The translations under genes were made by a program, and so were the position numbers. This document shows, piece by piece, positions 1 through 8,810 of a DNA stretch of 64,000 bases. The notes under the pieces were generated by a model that was given only the letters and a program-made list of their open reading frames with translations, did not search any database and had not been told where the DNA came from. Source of the DNA: Alphaproteobacteria bacterium (GTDB lineage Bacteria; Pseudomonadota; Alphaproteobacteria; SHVP01); assembly GCA_040216735.1 (NCBI GenBank), contig JAVJOO010000002.1:1329118-1393117 (forward strand). Reading direction: 5' to 3'. How positions within the stretch are numbered: position 1 is the stretch's first letter; every line of letters begins with the position of its first letter.

Positions 1-393
1 CGCAACGTTGAGCGAGCGCAGACCCGGGCTCATCGGGATACAGATGCGGTGGTCCGCTGCGGCATGCACCTCTTCCGGTGCGCCGCGGCTTTCGCTCCCG
101 ACGACGATCCAATCGGTCGGCTCGAACGAGAACTGTGCGTATGAATGCTGCGCCTTGGTGGTGAGGAGCACCAGCCGTTGCGCTTGCCGAGCGCTCAGAA
201 AGGCTTGCCATGATGTGTGCCGGGTGATCGCCGCCGCCGATGCATAGTCCATGGCGGCCCGCTTGAGATTGCGATCGCCGAACGGAAAGCCGCAGGGTTC
301 GATGACATCGATCGGGAGCGCCAGACACGCCCCGAAGCGGATTAAGGTGCCCAGGTTCTGGGGGATATCGGGCTGATATAAGACAAGGCGCAC
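1..393 (-). CDS. trmL: tRNA (cytidine/uridine 2'-O)-methyltransferase TrmL, 3' part cut by window edge
   Basis: SpoU/TrmD-fold (SPOUT) methyltransferase that 2'-O-methylates the wobble base 34 of certain tRNA-Leu species. The visible 131 codons begin MRLVLYQPDIPQNLG, the family's N-terminal signature, and reach the VVGSESRGAP and CIPMSPGLRSLN motifs that form the knotted SAM-binding site; the last residues lie outside the window. I chose the GTG at 393 because an AAAAGGAA ribosome-binding sequence lies just upstream and homologues start at this MRL. It is divergent from petABC, a common alphaproteobacterial arrangement. The identification is firm; only the C-terminus is unseen. Confidence 0.93.
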   Translation of the reverse strand, partial: MRLVLYQPDIPQNLGTLIRFGACLALPIDVIEPCGFPFGDRNLKRAAMDYASAAAITRHTSWQAFLSARQAQRLVLLTTKAQHSYAQFSFEPTDWIVVGSESRGAPEEVHAAADHRICIPMSPGLRSLNVA

Positions 394-412
394 AGGGTTC
401 CTTTTGCACCAA

Positions 413-424
413 GCCCCTAGGGGC
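413..424. repeat. 12-bp perfect palindrome GCCCCTAGGGGC in the trmL-petA gap
   Basis: A perfect self-complementary dodecamer 20 bp upstream of the trmL start codon and about 120 bp upstream of petA. It could be an operator or the foot of a small hairpin; nothing in the window identifies a binding protein. Confidence 0.4.
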
Positions 425-447
425 CGGGAGCCCGAATCTGTTGCACT

Positions 448-471
448 GCGGCAACATGTCGCTGTTGCCGC
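448..471. promoter_or_regulatory. 9-bp inverted repeat with a RegA/PrrA-like half-site pair upstream of petABC
   Basis: GCGGCAACA (448-456) and TGTTGCCGC (463-471) are perfect inverted arms with a 6-nt centre. The left part also reads GCGGC-N5-GTCGC (448-462), which fits the GCGNC...GNCGC pattern described for the redox regulators RegA/PrrA, known activators of bc1 genes in Rhodobacter. It ends about 70 bp before petA. A weak promoter follows (TTGTGG 475-480, 17 bp, TGGAAT 498-503). The palindrome is directly visible; the regulator assignment is inference. Confidence 0.4.
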
Positions 472-543
472 TGATTGTGGACTTTATTTGGAATTGATGG
501 AATAAAGGCGCGCACAAATCCTTGGTTTTAACGAGGTTGGTAG

Positions 544-1086
544 ATGGCGACGACGGCCCCACACCCGGGCGAAGAGGGAACCCGCCGCGACTTTATTTTC
601 GTTGCCGCGGTATCGGCAACCGCAGTCGGCGCGGGGTTGGCCGTTTGGCCCTTCGTGAATTCGATGAATCCGTCCAAGGACGTCTTGGCTGAGGCGGTCG
701 CCGAGGTTGATTTGGCGCCCATTGAAGAAGGACAACGGATCACGGTGTTCTGGCGGAAGAAGCCGGTCTTTATCGATCACCGAGCGCCCGCGAACATCGA
801 AGCGGCGCAAAACGTTGCCTTGACCGACCTCAAAGATCCCCAAACCGATGCCGAAAGGGCGCAGCGCCCTGAATGGTTGGTTATGGTTGGGATTTGTACC
901 CACCTGGGTTGCATTCCGGCTGGGCAACGGGTTGGGGATCGGCTGGGCGATTTCGGCGGTTGGTTCTGTCCGTGCCATGGATCGCACTACGATACCTCCG
1001 GACGAATCCGCAAAGGACCGGCACCCAAGAACCTTGAGGTTCCGCCTTACTCGTTCATTAACGACACGACAATCCAACTCGGATAG
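544..1086 (+). CDS. petA: Ubiquinol-cytochrome c reductase Rieske iron-sulfur subunit
   Basis: The [2Fe-2S] subunit of the bc1 complex, which takes the first electron from ubiquinol and passes it to cytochrome c1 on the periplasmic side. The 180-aa protein has a twin-arginine motif (RR at 14-15) before a hydrophobic anchor at about 17-40, then the soluble Rieske domain with the cluster motifs CTHLGC (118-123) and CPCHGS (142-147). GAGG lies 7 nt before the ATG. It is first in the petABC operon, 10 bp ahead of petB. Length and motifs are canonical for the family. Confidence 0.98.
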   Translation: MATTAPHPGEEGTRRDFIFVAAVSATAVGAGLAVWPFVNSMNPSKDVLAEAVAEVDLAPIEEGQRITVFWRKKPVFIDHRAPANIEAAQNVALTDLKDPQTDAERAQRPEWLVMVGICTHLGCIPAGQRVGDRLGDFGGWFCPCHGSHYDTSGRIRKGPAPKNLEVPPYSFINDTTIQLG

Positions 1087-1096
1087 GGGACGGTAG

Positions 1097-2347
1097 ATGG
1101 CCGGAGGACCTGCACGCCAGTACAACAACCGCCTGATTCGGTGGGTTGAGTATCGGATGCCCATTTTCAGCGCGGTCGAAGCGACGATCGGCCGCGACAT
1201 GCCCACACCGAAGAACCTCAACTATTGGTGGTCGCTCGGGTCGGTGCTGTTTTTGGCGCTCATTATTCAAATCGCGACCGGGATTTTCCTGGCAATGCAC
1301 TACATCCCGAACGGGGCCATGGCGTTCGACTCGGTCGAGCACATCATGCGCAACGTGAACAACGGGTGGCTGCTGCGCTACACCCACGCGAACGGCGCTT
1401 CGCTGTTCTTTGCCGCCGTTTATCTGCACATGCTGAGGGGCATGTACTACGGCTCTTACAAGGCACCCCGTGAGCTACTGTGGATCATCGGTGTTGTCAT
1501 ACTCGTTGTCATGATGGCGACGGCGTTCATGGGATACGTGTTGCCCTGGGGCCAGATGAGCTTCTGGGCCGCCACCGTGATCACCAATCTCTTCTCGGCG
1601 ATCCCATGGATCGGCGAGGGGATCACCACATGGTTGTGGGGCGGGTTCGCTGTCGATAGCCCGACGCTGCAACGCTTCTACAGCCTGCACTACCTGTTAC
1701 CGTTCCTGATCCTTGGGCTCTCGCTCATGCACGTTTGGGCGTTGCACGTGCACGGCCCGTCGAACCCGGTAGGGATCTCAGCGCGTAGTAAGCAAGACAC
1801 GGTGCCGTATCACCCGTACTACACGTCCAAGTACATGTCGGTAATTGGCATAGCGCTGATCATCCTGGCGTTCCTGGTGTTCTATCAGCCGAACTTCTTG
1901 TCCCATGCGGACAACTTCAAGCCGGCCGACCCGCTCCAGACACCGCCCAATATCGTTCCGGAATGGTACTTCCTGCCGTTCTACGCGATTTTGCGCTCCG
2001 TCCCGGACAAACTCGGCGGCGTCGTGCTGTTCGGTGGATCGATCGCGATTCTCTTCCTGCTGCCGTGGCTCGACACGTCCCGGGTGCGGTCGGCCCGCTT
2101 CCGTCCAACCTATCGCTACTTCTTTTGGATTTTTGTGGCCGACGTGATTGTTTTGGGTTGGGTCGGCGCACAACCTGCTGAAGGCTCAGCGCTCCTGATT
2201 AGTCGCCTCGCCACCGCGTATTATTTCGCGCATTTCCTCATCATCTTGCCCTTCGTCGGATGGTTCGAACGGCCAAGGCCCTTGCCAGAAAGTATCAGTA
2301 AACCGGTGCTTAAGGGCGGTGCGGCCGCCGCGGAGGCTGCAGAATGA
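1097..2347 (+). CDS. petB: Cytochrome b of the bc1 complex
   Basis: Membrane subunit with two b haems and both quinone sites. The 416-aa chain is the full-length fused form (b6 plus subunit IV regions), as in purple bacteria and mitochondria. Four haem-ligand histidines fall at 97, 111, 198 and 212, the same numbering as in Rhodobacter capsulatus cytochrome b. The Qo-site PEWY motif is at 288-291. About eight hydrophobic helices can be followed. Its TGA overlaps the petC start (ATGA), so translation of the two is probably coupled. Confidence 0.98.
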   Translation: MAGGPARQYNNRLIRWVEYRMPIFSAVEATIGRDMPTPKNLNYWWSLGSVLFLALIIQIATGIFLAMHYIPNGAMAFDSVEHIMRNVNNGWLLRYTHANGASLFFAAVYLHMLRGMYYGSYKAPRELLWIIGVVILVVMMATAFMGYVLPWGQMSFWAATVITNLFSAIPWIGEGITTWLWGGFAVDSPTLQRFYSLHYLLPFLILGLSLMHVWALHVHGPSNPVGISARSKQDTVPYHPYYTSKYMSVIGIALIILAFLVFYQPNFLSHADNFKPADPLQTPPNIVPEWYFLPFYAILRSVPDKLGGVVLFGGSIAILFLLPWLDTSRVRSARFRPTYRYFFWIFVADVIVLGWVGAQPAEGSALLISRLATAYYFAHFLIILPFVGWFERPRPLPESISKPVLKGGAAAAEAAE

Positions 2348-3120
2348 CCAGCTTGCGAAACTACCTTGCCGCCGCAGGCGTCGCTGTCGCGTTGGCCGTC
2401 GGTTCGACTCAGGCCCTCGCTGCGGGAGATGGACCAGTGCCGCCGGCACACGACTGGTCCTTCAACGGCGTTTTCGGCAAGTTCGATCGGGCCGCACTGC
2501 AGCGTGGATACAAAGTCTACAAGGACGTTTGCGCCGCCTGCCATTCGCTGAAGTACGTCGCGTTCCGCAATCTCGTCGAAATCGGGTTCACCGAGGCCGA
2601 AGCCAAGGCATTGGCGGAAGAGTATGAAGTGGCTGGCGAACCCGACAGCGACGGCGAGCCGACGACCCGGAAGGCAAGGCTCTCCGATACCTTCCCGTCC
2701 CCCTATGCAAACCCGCAGGCAGCCCGTGCAGCGAATGGCGGTGCTTACCCGCCGGACCTGTCGCTGATCACAAAGAACCGCGACTACGGCCCGGACTATA
2801 TCCGTGCGCTCCTGGTCGGATACGAAGAGCCGCCAGCCGACATCACGATGGCCTCGGGCATGAACTACAATGCCTATTTTTCCGGCCATCAGATCGCGAT
2901 GGCGGCGCCGCTCAGCGATGACATCGTCGAGTTTGTCGATGGCACCGAGGCTTCTGTTGCGCAGTTGGCTGAAGATGTGACCACCTTCCTGCACTGGGCC
3001 GCAAACCCGGAGCTGGAGGAGCGTCATGGCCTCGGGTTCCAAGTCCTGGTCTTCTTGATCTTGTTGACCGGCCTGTTCCTCATCGTCAAACAGCGGGTTT
3101 GGCGGAAGCTGGACCACTAG
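2344..3120 (+). CDS. petC: Cytochrome c1 of the bc1 complex
   Basis: Haem-c subunit that receives electrons from the Rieske protein and passes them to soluble or membrane-bound cytochrome c. The 258-aa precursor has a Sec signal peptide ending near ALAAG (about residue 27), the covalent haem motif CAACH at 63-67, a downstream GMNYNAY segment likely holding the axial methionine, and a C-terminal membrane anchor at about 233-252 followed by a basic tail. It is the last gene of petABC, and a strong terminator follows 20 bp after the stop. Confidence 0.97.
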   Translation: MTSLRNYLAAAGVAVALAVGSTQALAAGDGPVPPAHDWSFNGVFGKFDRAALQRGYKVYKDVCAACHSLKYVAFRNLVEIGFTEAEAKALAEEYEVAGEPDSDGEPTTRKARLSDTFPSPYANPQAARAANGGAYPPDLSLITKNRDYGPDYIRALLVGYEEPPADITMASGMNYNAYFSGHQIAMAAPLSDDIVEFVDGTEASVAQLAEDVTTFLHWAANPELEERHGLGFQVLVFLILLTGLFLIVKQRVWRKLDH

Positions 3121-3140
3121 TCGGGTGCCTAATTGAATCG

Positions 3141-3173
3141 AAAAGAGGCCGCGCGTTGCGGCCTCTTTTTTTT
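3141..3173 (+). terminator. Rho-independent terminator of petABC
   Basis: AAAAGAGGCCGC and GCGGCCTCTTTT pair around a GCGTT-type loop and run into eight consecutive T. This is the clearest intrinsic terminator in the window, and it isolates petABC from the mtnP cluster. Confidence 0.95.
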
Positions 3174-3239
3174 GACGTCTAGGCAGTACAAGATCAAACG
3201 AGACTGAGTGACTATTCGTTACCTATTGCGAGCGGGTGC

Positions 3240-4133
3240 ATGAACGAACAGCACACAAAGCCGGTTATCGGGATCCTCGGGGGATCGGGCCTATACGAGA
3301 TCGAGGGGCTGACCGATACCCAGTGGATTACGATTAAATCGCCCTGGGGCGAGCCGTCGGACGCCGTGTTTACCGGGTCGCTCGACGGAACGCGGGTCGT
3401 GTTTCTGCCTAGGCATGGACGCGGACACGTTCACGCACCGTCTGATATCAATTACCGCGCCAATATCGATATTCTCAAACGTGCCGGCGTGACCGATATC
3501 GTTTCGCTCTCCGCGGTCGGCTCGTTCCGTGAGAACTTCGAACCCGGCACCTTTGTGATTGTAGATCAATTCATCGACCGCACCTTTGCCCGCGAAAAGA
3601 GTTTCTTCGGGGCGGGGATGGTCGCGCATGTATCGGTGGCCAATCCGGTGTGCACTCGCTTGGGCGACGCGTTGCAGGCCGCGGCGTTTGCCATGAAGCT
3701 CAACGTCGTGCGGAACGGGACCTACCTGTGCATGGAGGGGCCGCAGTTCTCGACCCGGGCCGAATCGGAACTCTACCGCAACTGGGGGTGCGACGTGATC
3801 GGGATGACCAACATGCCCGAAGCCAAACTCGCCCGTGAAGCGGAGATCTGTTATGCGACGGTGGCGATGGTGACCGACTTCGATTGCTGGCACCCGCACC
3901 ACGACGATGTCGAGGTTGCCGACATCGTCAAAGTTCTTATGCAGAACGCCGACAATGCGCGCGCCCTGGTCAAGAATGTCGTGCCGAACGTCGCGTCGTC
4001 GCGCCCCGCGGTGTGTCCGCACGGCTGCGACCGGGCCTTGGACTCGGCCATGATCACCGCGCCCGAGGCGCGCGACGGTGCGCGGCTGGCCAAGCTCGAT
4101 GCCGTCGCCGGTCGTGTGCTGGGGGTGTCCTAG
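3240..4133 (+). CDS. mtnP: S-methyl-5'-thioadenosine phosphorylase
   Basis: Phosphorolyses methylthioadenosine, the by-product of polyamine and homoserine-lactone synthesis, to adenine and 5-methylthioribose-1-phosphate. The 297-aa protein starts with the family's GILGGSGLYEIEGL glycine-rich phosphate loop and carries EGPQFSTRAESE and the GMTNMPEAKLAREAE segment typical of the trimeric PNP/MTAP family. It heads a co-directional set with apt (1 bp gap) and mtnA, which would use both of its products. It could act on other purine nucleosides, but the mtnA neighbour favours the MTA substrate. Confidence 0.95.
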   Translation: MNEQHTKPVIGILGGSGLYEIEGLTDTQWITIKSPWGEPSDAVFTGSLDGTRVVFLPRHGRGHVHAPSDINYRANIDILKRAGVTDIVSLSAVGSFRENFEPGTFVIVDQFIDRTFAREKSFFGAGMVAHVSVANPVCTRLGDALQAAAFAMKLNVVRNGTYLCMEGPQFSTRAESELYRNWGCDVIGMTNMPEAKLAREAEICYATVAMVTDFDCWHPHHDDVEVADIVKVLMQNADNARALVKNVVPNVASSRPAVCPHGCDRALDSAMITAPEARDGARLAKLDAVAGRVLGVS

Positions 4134-4134
4134 C

Positions 4135-4662
4135 ATGCCGATCAAATCGCGCATCCGCACCATTCCGGACTACCCGAAACCGGGCATCATGTTCCGGGAC
4201 ATCACGACCCTGCTCCAGGATCCTGTCGGCTTCCGCTTGACCATCGAGGGTTTGGTGACTCCATTTGCCAAGCTGCGGATCGATAAAGTGGCGGCGATCG
4301 AGGCGCGCGGATTCATCCTTGGCGGCGCGGTCGCGGAGAAACTGGAAGCCGGATTTGTCCCGATCCGTAAGAAAGGGAAACTGCCCAATCGCACGCTCGG
4401 CCGCGACTACCAACTGGAGTACGGGACAGACCGTGTCGAGGTGCACGACGATGCGATCCTCGAGGGTGAGAAAGTCCTTCTGATTGACGATCTGATTGCG
4501 ACCGGCGGGACCGCCATGGCCAGCATCGCACTGATCGAAGAAATCGGCGGCGCGATCGTCTCGTGCGCATTTATCGTCGACCTGCCGGATCTTGGCGGCG
4601 CGCAGCGGATTCGCGAGGCCGGCCATAGCGTCCATGCGCTGTGCGCCTTCGAGGGCGACTAG
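4135..4662 (+). CDS. apt: Adenine phosphoribosyltransferase
   Basis: Salvages adenine plus PRPP to AMP. The 175-aa protein begins MPIKSRIRTIPDYPKPG and contains the PRPP-binding signature VLLIDDLIATGGTA. I chose the ATG at 4135, one base after the mtnP stop, because homologues start with this segment; a longer frame would extend into mtnP. Lying between mtnP and mtnA, it recovers the adenine released by MtnP. Confidence 0.96.
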   Translation: MPIKSRIRTIPDYPKPGIMFRDITTLLQDPVGFRLTIEGLVTPFAKLRIDKVAAIEARGFILGGAVAEKLEAGFVPIRKKGKLPNRTLGRDYQLEYGTDRVEVHDDAILEGEKVLLIDDLIATGGTAMASIALIEEIGGAIVSCAFIVDLPDLGGAQRIREAGHSVHALCAFEGD

Positions 4663-4685
4663 TTGCCTCACGGCAGCGATAGGCA

Positions 4686-5786
4686 ATGAACGTCGAGGGT
4701 ACCCACTATCGCTCCATCTGGCTCGGCGCCGACGGGTGGAGCGTTGAGATCGTCGACCAAACCCAGTTACCGCATGCTTTTAATACGCGTTCGCTGCGGT
4801 CGAGCGACGACGCGGCAACCGCGATCACGACCATGCAGGTGCGAGGGGCGCCGTTGATCGGGGCGACGGCTGCCTATGGGTTGGCCCTAGCGATGCGGGA
4901 GGACGCCTCCGATGGGCATTTGGCCAACGCCTATACACACCTGCTTGAGACGCGGCCCACGGCGGTGAACCTGCGGTGGGCGCTGGACGATATGCGCGCG
5001 TTGCTTGGCAACATTCCAGCTGAACGCCGCGCCGAAGCAGCCTATCAGCGGGCCGCCGAAATATGCGACGACGACGTCAACATCAACCGGGCCATCGGCG
5101 AACACGGGGCCGAGCACATCGTCCGACTGTGGCACGAGAAAAAAGACGGCTCATCGGCCGAGCCGGTCAATGTCCTGACCCATTGCAATGCGGGCTGGCT
5201 TGCGACCGTTGACTGGGGAACGGCACTTGCGGCGATTTATGTCGCGCACGACGAGGGTGTGCCGATCCATGTTTGGGTCGACGAAACCCGGCCCCGCAAC
5301 CAGGGCGCGGCACTCACGGCGTGGGAATTGCAAAAGCACGGCGTTCCCTACACTTTGATTGCCGACAACACCGGTGGGCATTTGATGCAGGCCGGTCAAG
5401 TCGACCTGTGTATCACGGGAACCGACCGCACCACGCGCAACGGCGACGTCGCGAACAAGATCGGTACCTACTTGAAGGCGCTCGCAGCCTTCGATAACGG
5501 GGTGCCGTTCTATGTCGCCTTGCCGTCGCCGACGATCGACTGGAACCTATCGTCGGGTCGCGACATTCCGATCGAACAGCGCGACGCCTCCGAGGTCACT
5601 GAAATGACCGGGCGCACTGCGGACGGGTCGATCCAGACCGTGCGGATCGCACCGGAGGGTGCCCGGGCGGCAAACTACGGCTTCGATATCACGCCCGCGC
5701 GGCTGGTCACGGGGTTGGTCACCGACCGGGGCACCTGCGCGGCCAGCGAAGAAGGGTTACTGACCCTCTACCCTGAGCAGGCCTAA
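4686..5786 (+). CDS. mtnA: S-methyl-5-thioribose-1-phosphate isomerase
   Basis: Converts the aldose methylthioribose-1-phosphate to the ketose methylthioribulose-1-phosphate. The 366-aa length is typical. Conserved blocks are [16 protein letters not shown] (50-65), NVLTHCNAG with the catalytic Cys at 167, [16 protein letters not shown], and [19 protein letters not shown] with the catalytic Asp at 247. It follows apt by 23 bp. No mtnB, mtnC or mtnD (the usual next enzymes back to methionine) follows in the window; the next gene is an aldolase-dehydrogenase fusion. Confidence 0.96.
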   Translation: MNVEGTHYRSIWLGADGWSVEIVDQTQLPHAFNTRSLRSSDDAATAITTMQVRGAPLIGATAAYGLALAMREDASDGHLANAYTHLLETRPTAVNLRWALDDMRALLGNIPAERRAEAAYQRAAEICDDDVNINRAIGEHGAEHIVRLWHEKKDGSSAEPVNVLTHCNAGWLATVDWGTALAAIYVAHDEGVPIHVWVDETRPRNQGAALTAWELQKHGVPYTLIADNTGGHLMQAGQVDLCITGTDRTTRNGDVANKIGTYLKALAAFDNGVPFYVALPSPTIDWNLSSGRDIPIEQRDASEVTEMTGRTADGSIQTVRIAPEGARAANYGFDITPARLVTGLVTDRGTCAASEEGLLTLYPEQA

Positions 5787-5863
5787 GTCCTCGAACCGTT
5801 GCCCGACGGGGCCAAAGCGGCTAACTCTCGACCACCGAACCGCAAGCAGGATTCTCGACCGCC

Positions 5864-7921
5864 ATGGACTCACGCTGGAAGCCCGCCGAAGCCCGCGATT
5901 ATGTCACCCGCTATGCCGACAAAGGAGTCGGCGAGGACGTTGCGCTGCGTGTCTACACGACCCGGCTTTTGGGCAGCGATCCGCGCCTCGTTCTCCACGG
6001 CGGGGGCAATACCTCGGTCAAGACGACCGCGACGGACAAACTGGGTGATTCCGTCGACGTCCTCTGTGTGAAGGGGTCGGGGTGGGATATGGGCAATATC
6101 GAGCCGGCCGGTCTGCCCGCCGTCCGCATGGATGTGTTGGGCCGGTTGCGCGCGCTGGACGCCTTGAGCGACGAGGACATGGTGGCGATCCAGCGCACCG
6201 CACTGATCGACCCCGGTGCACCGAACCCGTCGGTCGAAACGCTCCTGCATGCGTTTATGCCCCACAAGTTCATCGACCATACTCACTCGACTGCAGTACT
6301 CGCGCTGACCGACCAGCCTGACGGTGAGGCAATTTGCGCCGAAGTCTTTGGCGATCGCGCGGCGTTGGTTCCCTACGTTATGCCGGGCTTCGGGCTCGCC
6401 AAAATCGCCGCGGAGGTGCAGGCGGCGCACCCCGATGTCGAAGGGCTGATTCTGCTCAAGCACGGTATCTTCAGTTTTGGTGCGACCGCTGAGGAAGCTT
6501 ACGGTCGGATGATCGAACTCGTGACCCTGGCCGAGAAGCGAATTGCCAAAGCGTCTGGCCGGGCGTTTGCCGCAGCGGCGATTCCCAAGAAAAGCCTTTC
6601 GGTAGAGGCGGTTGCGCCGGTTGTGCGTGGCTTAGTGGCGACCTGCGTTGACGACAACGACGGTATTTGGCGTCGCCAGGTTCTCGCGTTTCGCACCTCC
6701 GACGCCATTCTCAACTTCGTCGGCGGTGCCGAGGTTGCACGCTACGCAAGCCAAGGTGTCGTTACGCCCGACCACACCATCCGTACGAAGAACTGGCCGG
6801 TGATCTTACCTCCGGCGGAAGACCTCGCCGGTTTTCGCGAGGGCGCCAGCGCAGCTGTTGCGCGGTTTGCGGAGGACTACCGCGCCTATTTTTCCCGGCA
6901 CAACGGGAAGCGCGGGCCGAACAAGACCATGCTCGATCCGATGCCACGGGTTGCATTGGTGCCGGGGTTAGGGATTTTCGGCATGGGTGCGTCCGCCAAG
7001 GATGCGGCCATCGCTGCCGATATTACCGAGAATATGGTCGACGTGGTTACCGACGCCGAAGCGATCGGCAGGTTTCTCCCCGTTACGGAGGCCGATTTGT
7101 TTGACGTCGAATATTGGTCTTTGGAGCAAGCCAAACTTGGCAAGGGGGTCGAAAAACCATTGGCCCGGCAGGTAGCGGTTGTCACCGGCGCTGCGGGGGG
7201 GATCGGTGCCGCGACGGCGAAGGCCTTGGCCATGCAAGGTGCTGAGGTCGCGCTGCTGGACCGCGACGATGCTGGGGCTCGGCGCGTTGCTGGCGAGATC
7301 GGCGGGGCGGCAACCGGGTTAGCTTGCGACGTCACCGACGCCACCCAAGTCGCGGCGGCTCTGGACCAAGTCTGCCGGGTGTTCGGTGGCATCGATATCG
7401 TGGTCTCTAACGCCGGCGCGGCTTGGCAGGGTCGGATCGGCGAGGTGGCCGACGCTGACCTCCGCGCCTCGTTCGAGTTGAATTTCTTCGCCCATCAGTC
7501 GCTGGCCAAGGAAGCCGTGCGGATCATGCTGGCGCAAGGCACGGGCGGTTGCTTGCTGTTCAATACTTCCAAGCAGGCGGTCAATCCGGGACCGGATTTC
7601 GGGCCCTACGGCTTACCCAAGGCCGCAACCCTGTTCCTGATGCGGCAATACGCGCTCGACTACGGCGCCCAGGGGATTCGAACCGGCGCGGTCAACGCCG
7701 ACCGCGTCAACACCGGGATTTTCGCCGATGGCCTGTTGGAACAACGTGCCAAGGCACGCGGACTTACCGCCGAGCAGTACCTACGATCGGGCAACCTCCT
7801 GAACCGGGAGGTCAAGGCAACCGATGTCGCCCAAGCCTTCGTCGACCTCGCCCTTGCCCGCAAATCGACCGGTGCCGTAATGACCGTCGACGGCGGCAAT
7901 ATCGCCGCGGCGCTCCGCTAG
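5864..7921 (+). CDS. Bifunctional class II aldolase / short-chain dehydrogenase fusion
   Basis: A 685-aa two-domain protein. Residues 1 to about 430 are a class II (zinc) aldolase/adducin-type domain: a phosphate-binding HGGGNTS at 45-51, zinc-ligand candidates H139 and H141 (FIDHTHS) and H200 (LLKHGIFSFG). Residues 435-685 are a classical SDR with TGAAGGIG (441-448), SNAG (515-518) and catalytic S569, Y582 and K586. The family is usually annotated as rhamnulose-1-phosphate aldolase/dehydrogenase-like: it cleaves a ketose-1-phosphate to DHAP and an aldehyde, which the SDR then oxidises or reduces. It lies 77 bp after mtnA and co-directional with it, and no rhamnose genes are present, so methylthioribulose-1-phosphate is a candidate substrate (inference). 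Confidence 0.88.
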   Translation: MDSRWKPAEARDYVTRYADKGVGEDVALRVYTTRLLGSDPRLVLHGGGNTSVKTTATDKLGDSVDVLCVKGSGWDMGNIEPAGLPAVRMDVLGRLRALDALSDEDMVAIQRTALIDPGAPNPSVETLLHAFMPHKFIDHTHSTAVLALTDQPDGEAICAEVFGDRAALVPYVMPGFGLAKIAAEVQAAHPDVEGLILLKHGIFSFGATAEEAYGRMIELVTLAEKRIAKASGRAFAAAAIPKKSLSVEAVAPVVRGLVATCVDDNDGIWRRQVLAFRTSDAILNFVGGAEVARYASQGVVTPDHTIRTKNWPVILPPAEDLAGFREGASAAVARFAEDYRAYFSRHNGKRGPNKTMLDPMPRVALVPGLGIFGMGASAKDAAIAADITENMVDVVTDAEAIGRFLPVTEADLFDVEYWSLEQAKLGKGVEKPLARQVAVVTGAAGGIGAATAKALAMQGAEVALLDRDDAGARRVAGEIGGAATGLACDVTDATQVAAALDQVCRVFGGIDIVVSNAGAAWQGRIGEVADADLRASFELNFFAHQSLAKEAVRIMLAQGTGGCLLFNTSKQAVNPGPDFGPYGLPKAATLFLMRQYALDYGAQGIRTGAVNADRVNTGIFADGLLEQRAKARGLTAEQYLRSGNLLNREVKATDVAQAFVDLALARKSTGAVMTVDGGNIAAALR

Positions 7922-7958
7922 GCGCATCACGCCGGTTGTGAGGGAGGGTAAGTCAAGC

Positions 7959-8810
7959 ATGGCAAACGGGATCGACGGTATCGACCACGCGGTCGTGGCG
8001 GTTGCGGACCTGAGCGGCGCAAAGGCGCACTACGAACGCCTCGGATTCACGGTCACGCCGCGACGTCGCATGGTAGGCTGGGGCACGGCCAACTACAGCG
8101 TCATGTTCGACGACAAGGACTTTATCGAACTGCTCGGCGTCGTCGATTCGTCGGCCTTTCTCACGCCGGGGCTCGCCGACTTTCTGGTTGGCGGCGAAGG
8201 GGCGATGGGCGTTACCTTGCGCGCCAACGACGTGACCGCCGCCCATGCCGCGCTCATCGCGTCGGGTGCCGATCCGACCCCGCTCAACGAAGTCACGATC
8301 AACTGCGAAGCGCCCGACGGCGATGTGCCGCAGTCCTTCCGTTGGCTCAAGATCGGCGAAGCGGCGACGCCGGACATGTACCTGATGCTGGTGCAGCCCC
8401 TAACGCCGCAGAACATGCGCCGCCCGGAATGGGTCCGACACGCCAACGGTGCGCGCGCCATTCGGGCGATGACGATCGTCGTCGCAGATCCCGATGCATT
8501 GCGTTTGTCCTATGAGGGTCTGTTCGGCGAGCAAGGCCGCTCGATTGCCGGCGGTTTTGAAATTTTCACCGGACACGGCGACTTTCGCTTTGTCACGAAG
8601 ACTGCGTTTGCGGCGTGCTACGGCGCAGCCGCCCAATCGATCGACCGCCCGGTCCCCGCCATTGCGGCGCTGACACTAAAAACCGCCGACTTGGCGGCCG
8701 CCCAGCGATGCTTTGACAAAGCGGGCGCGACGTACGCCCAACGGAACGACGGGATTTGGCTAGCACCGGGGGATGCATGCGGCGTGATCTTGGAATTTGT
8801 CGCCGACTAA
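7959..8810 (+). CDS. VOC-family (glyoxalase-like) protein
   Basis: A 283-aa protein with two vicinal-oxygen-chelate modules. It begins MANGIDGIDHAVVAVADLSGAKAHYERLGF, a typical first beta-alpha-beta unit, with further modules around residues 150-220 and 220-283. Large VOC proteins of this kind include glyoxalase-, dioxygenase- and isomerase-like enzymes; the substrate cannot be read from the sequence. I took the ATG at 7959 because GGGAGGGTAA lies about 9 nt upstream; a GTG at 7938 is possible but lacks a good site. It may share a transcript with the aldolase fusion (37 bp gap). Its stop overlaps that of the convergent dctM by 4 bp. Confidence 0.8.
   Translation: MANGIDGIDHAVVAVADLSGAKAHYERLGFTVTPRRRMVGWGTANYSVMFDDKDFIELLGVVDSSAFLTPGLADFLVGGEGAMGVTLRANDVTAAHAALIASGADPTPLNEVTINCEAPDGDVPQSFRWLKIGEAATPDMYLMLVQPLTPQNMRRPEWVRHANGARAIRAMTIVVADPDALRLSYEGLFGEQGRSIAGGFEIFTGHGDFRFVTKTAFAACYGAAAQSIDRPVPAIAALTLKTADLAAAQRCFDKAGATYAQRNDGIWLAPGDACGVILEFVAD

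Noticed and set aside
484-1221. Open frame antisense to petA
   Set aside because: The petA frame carries the Rieske motifs, while the antisense frame has no features or ribosome-binding site.
3174-3239. SAM riboswitch upstream of mtnP
   Set aside because: The gap of 66 bp is too short and shows none of the conserved core helices.
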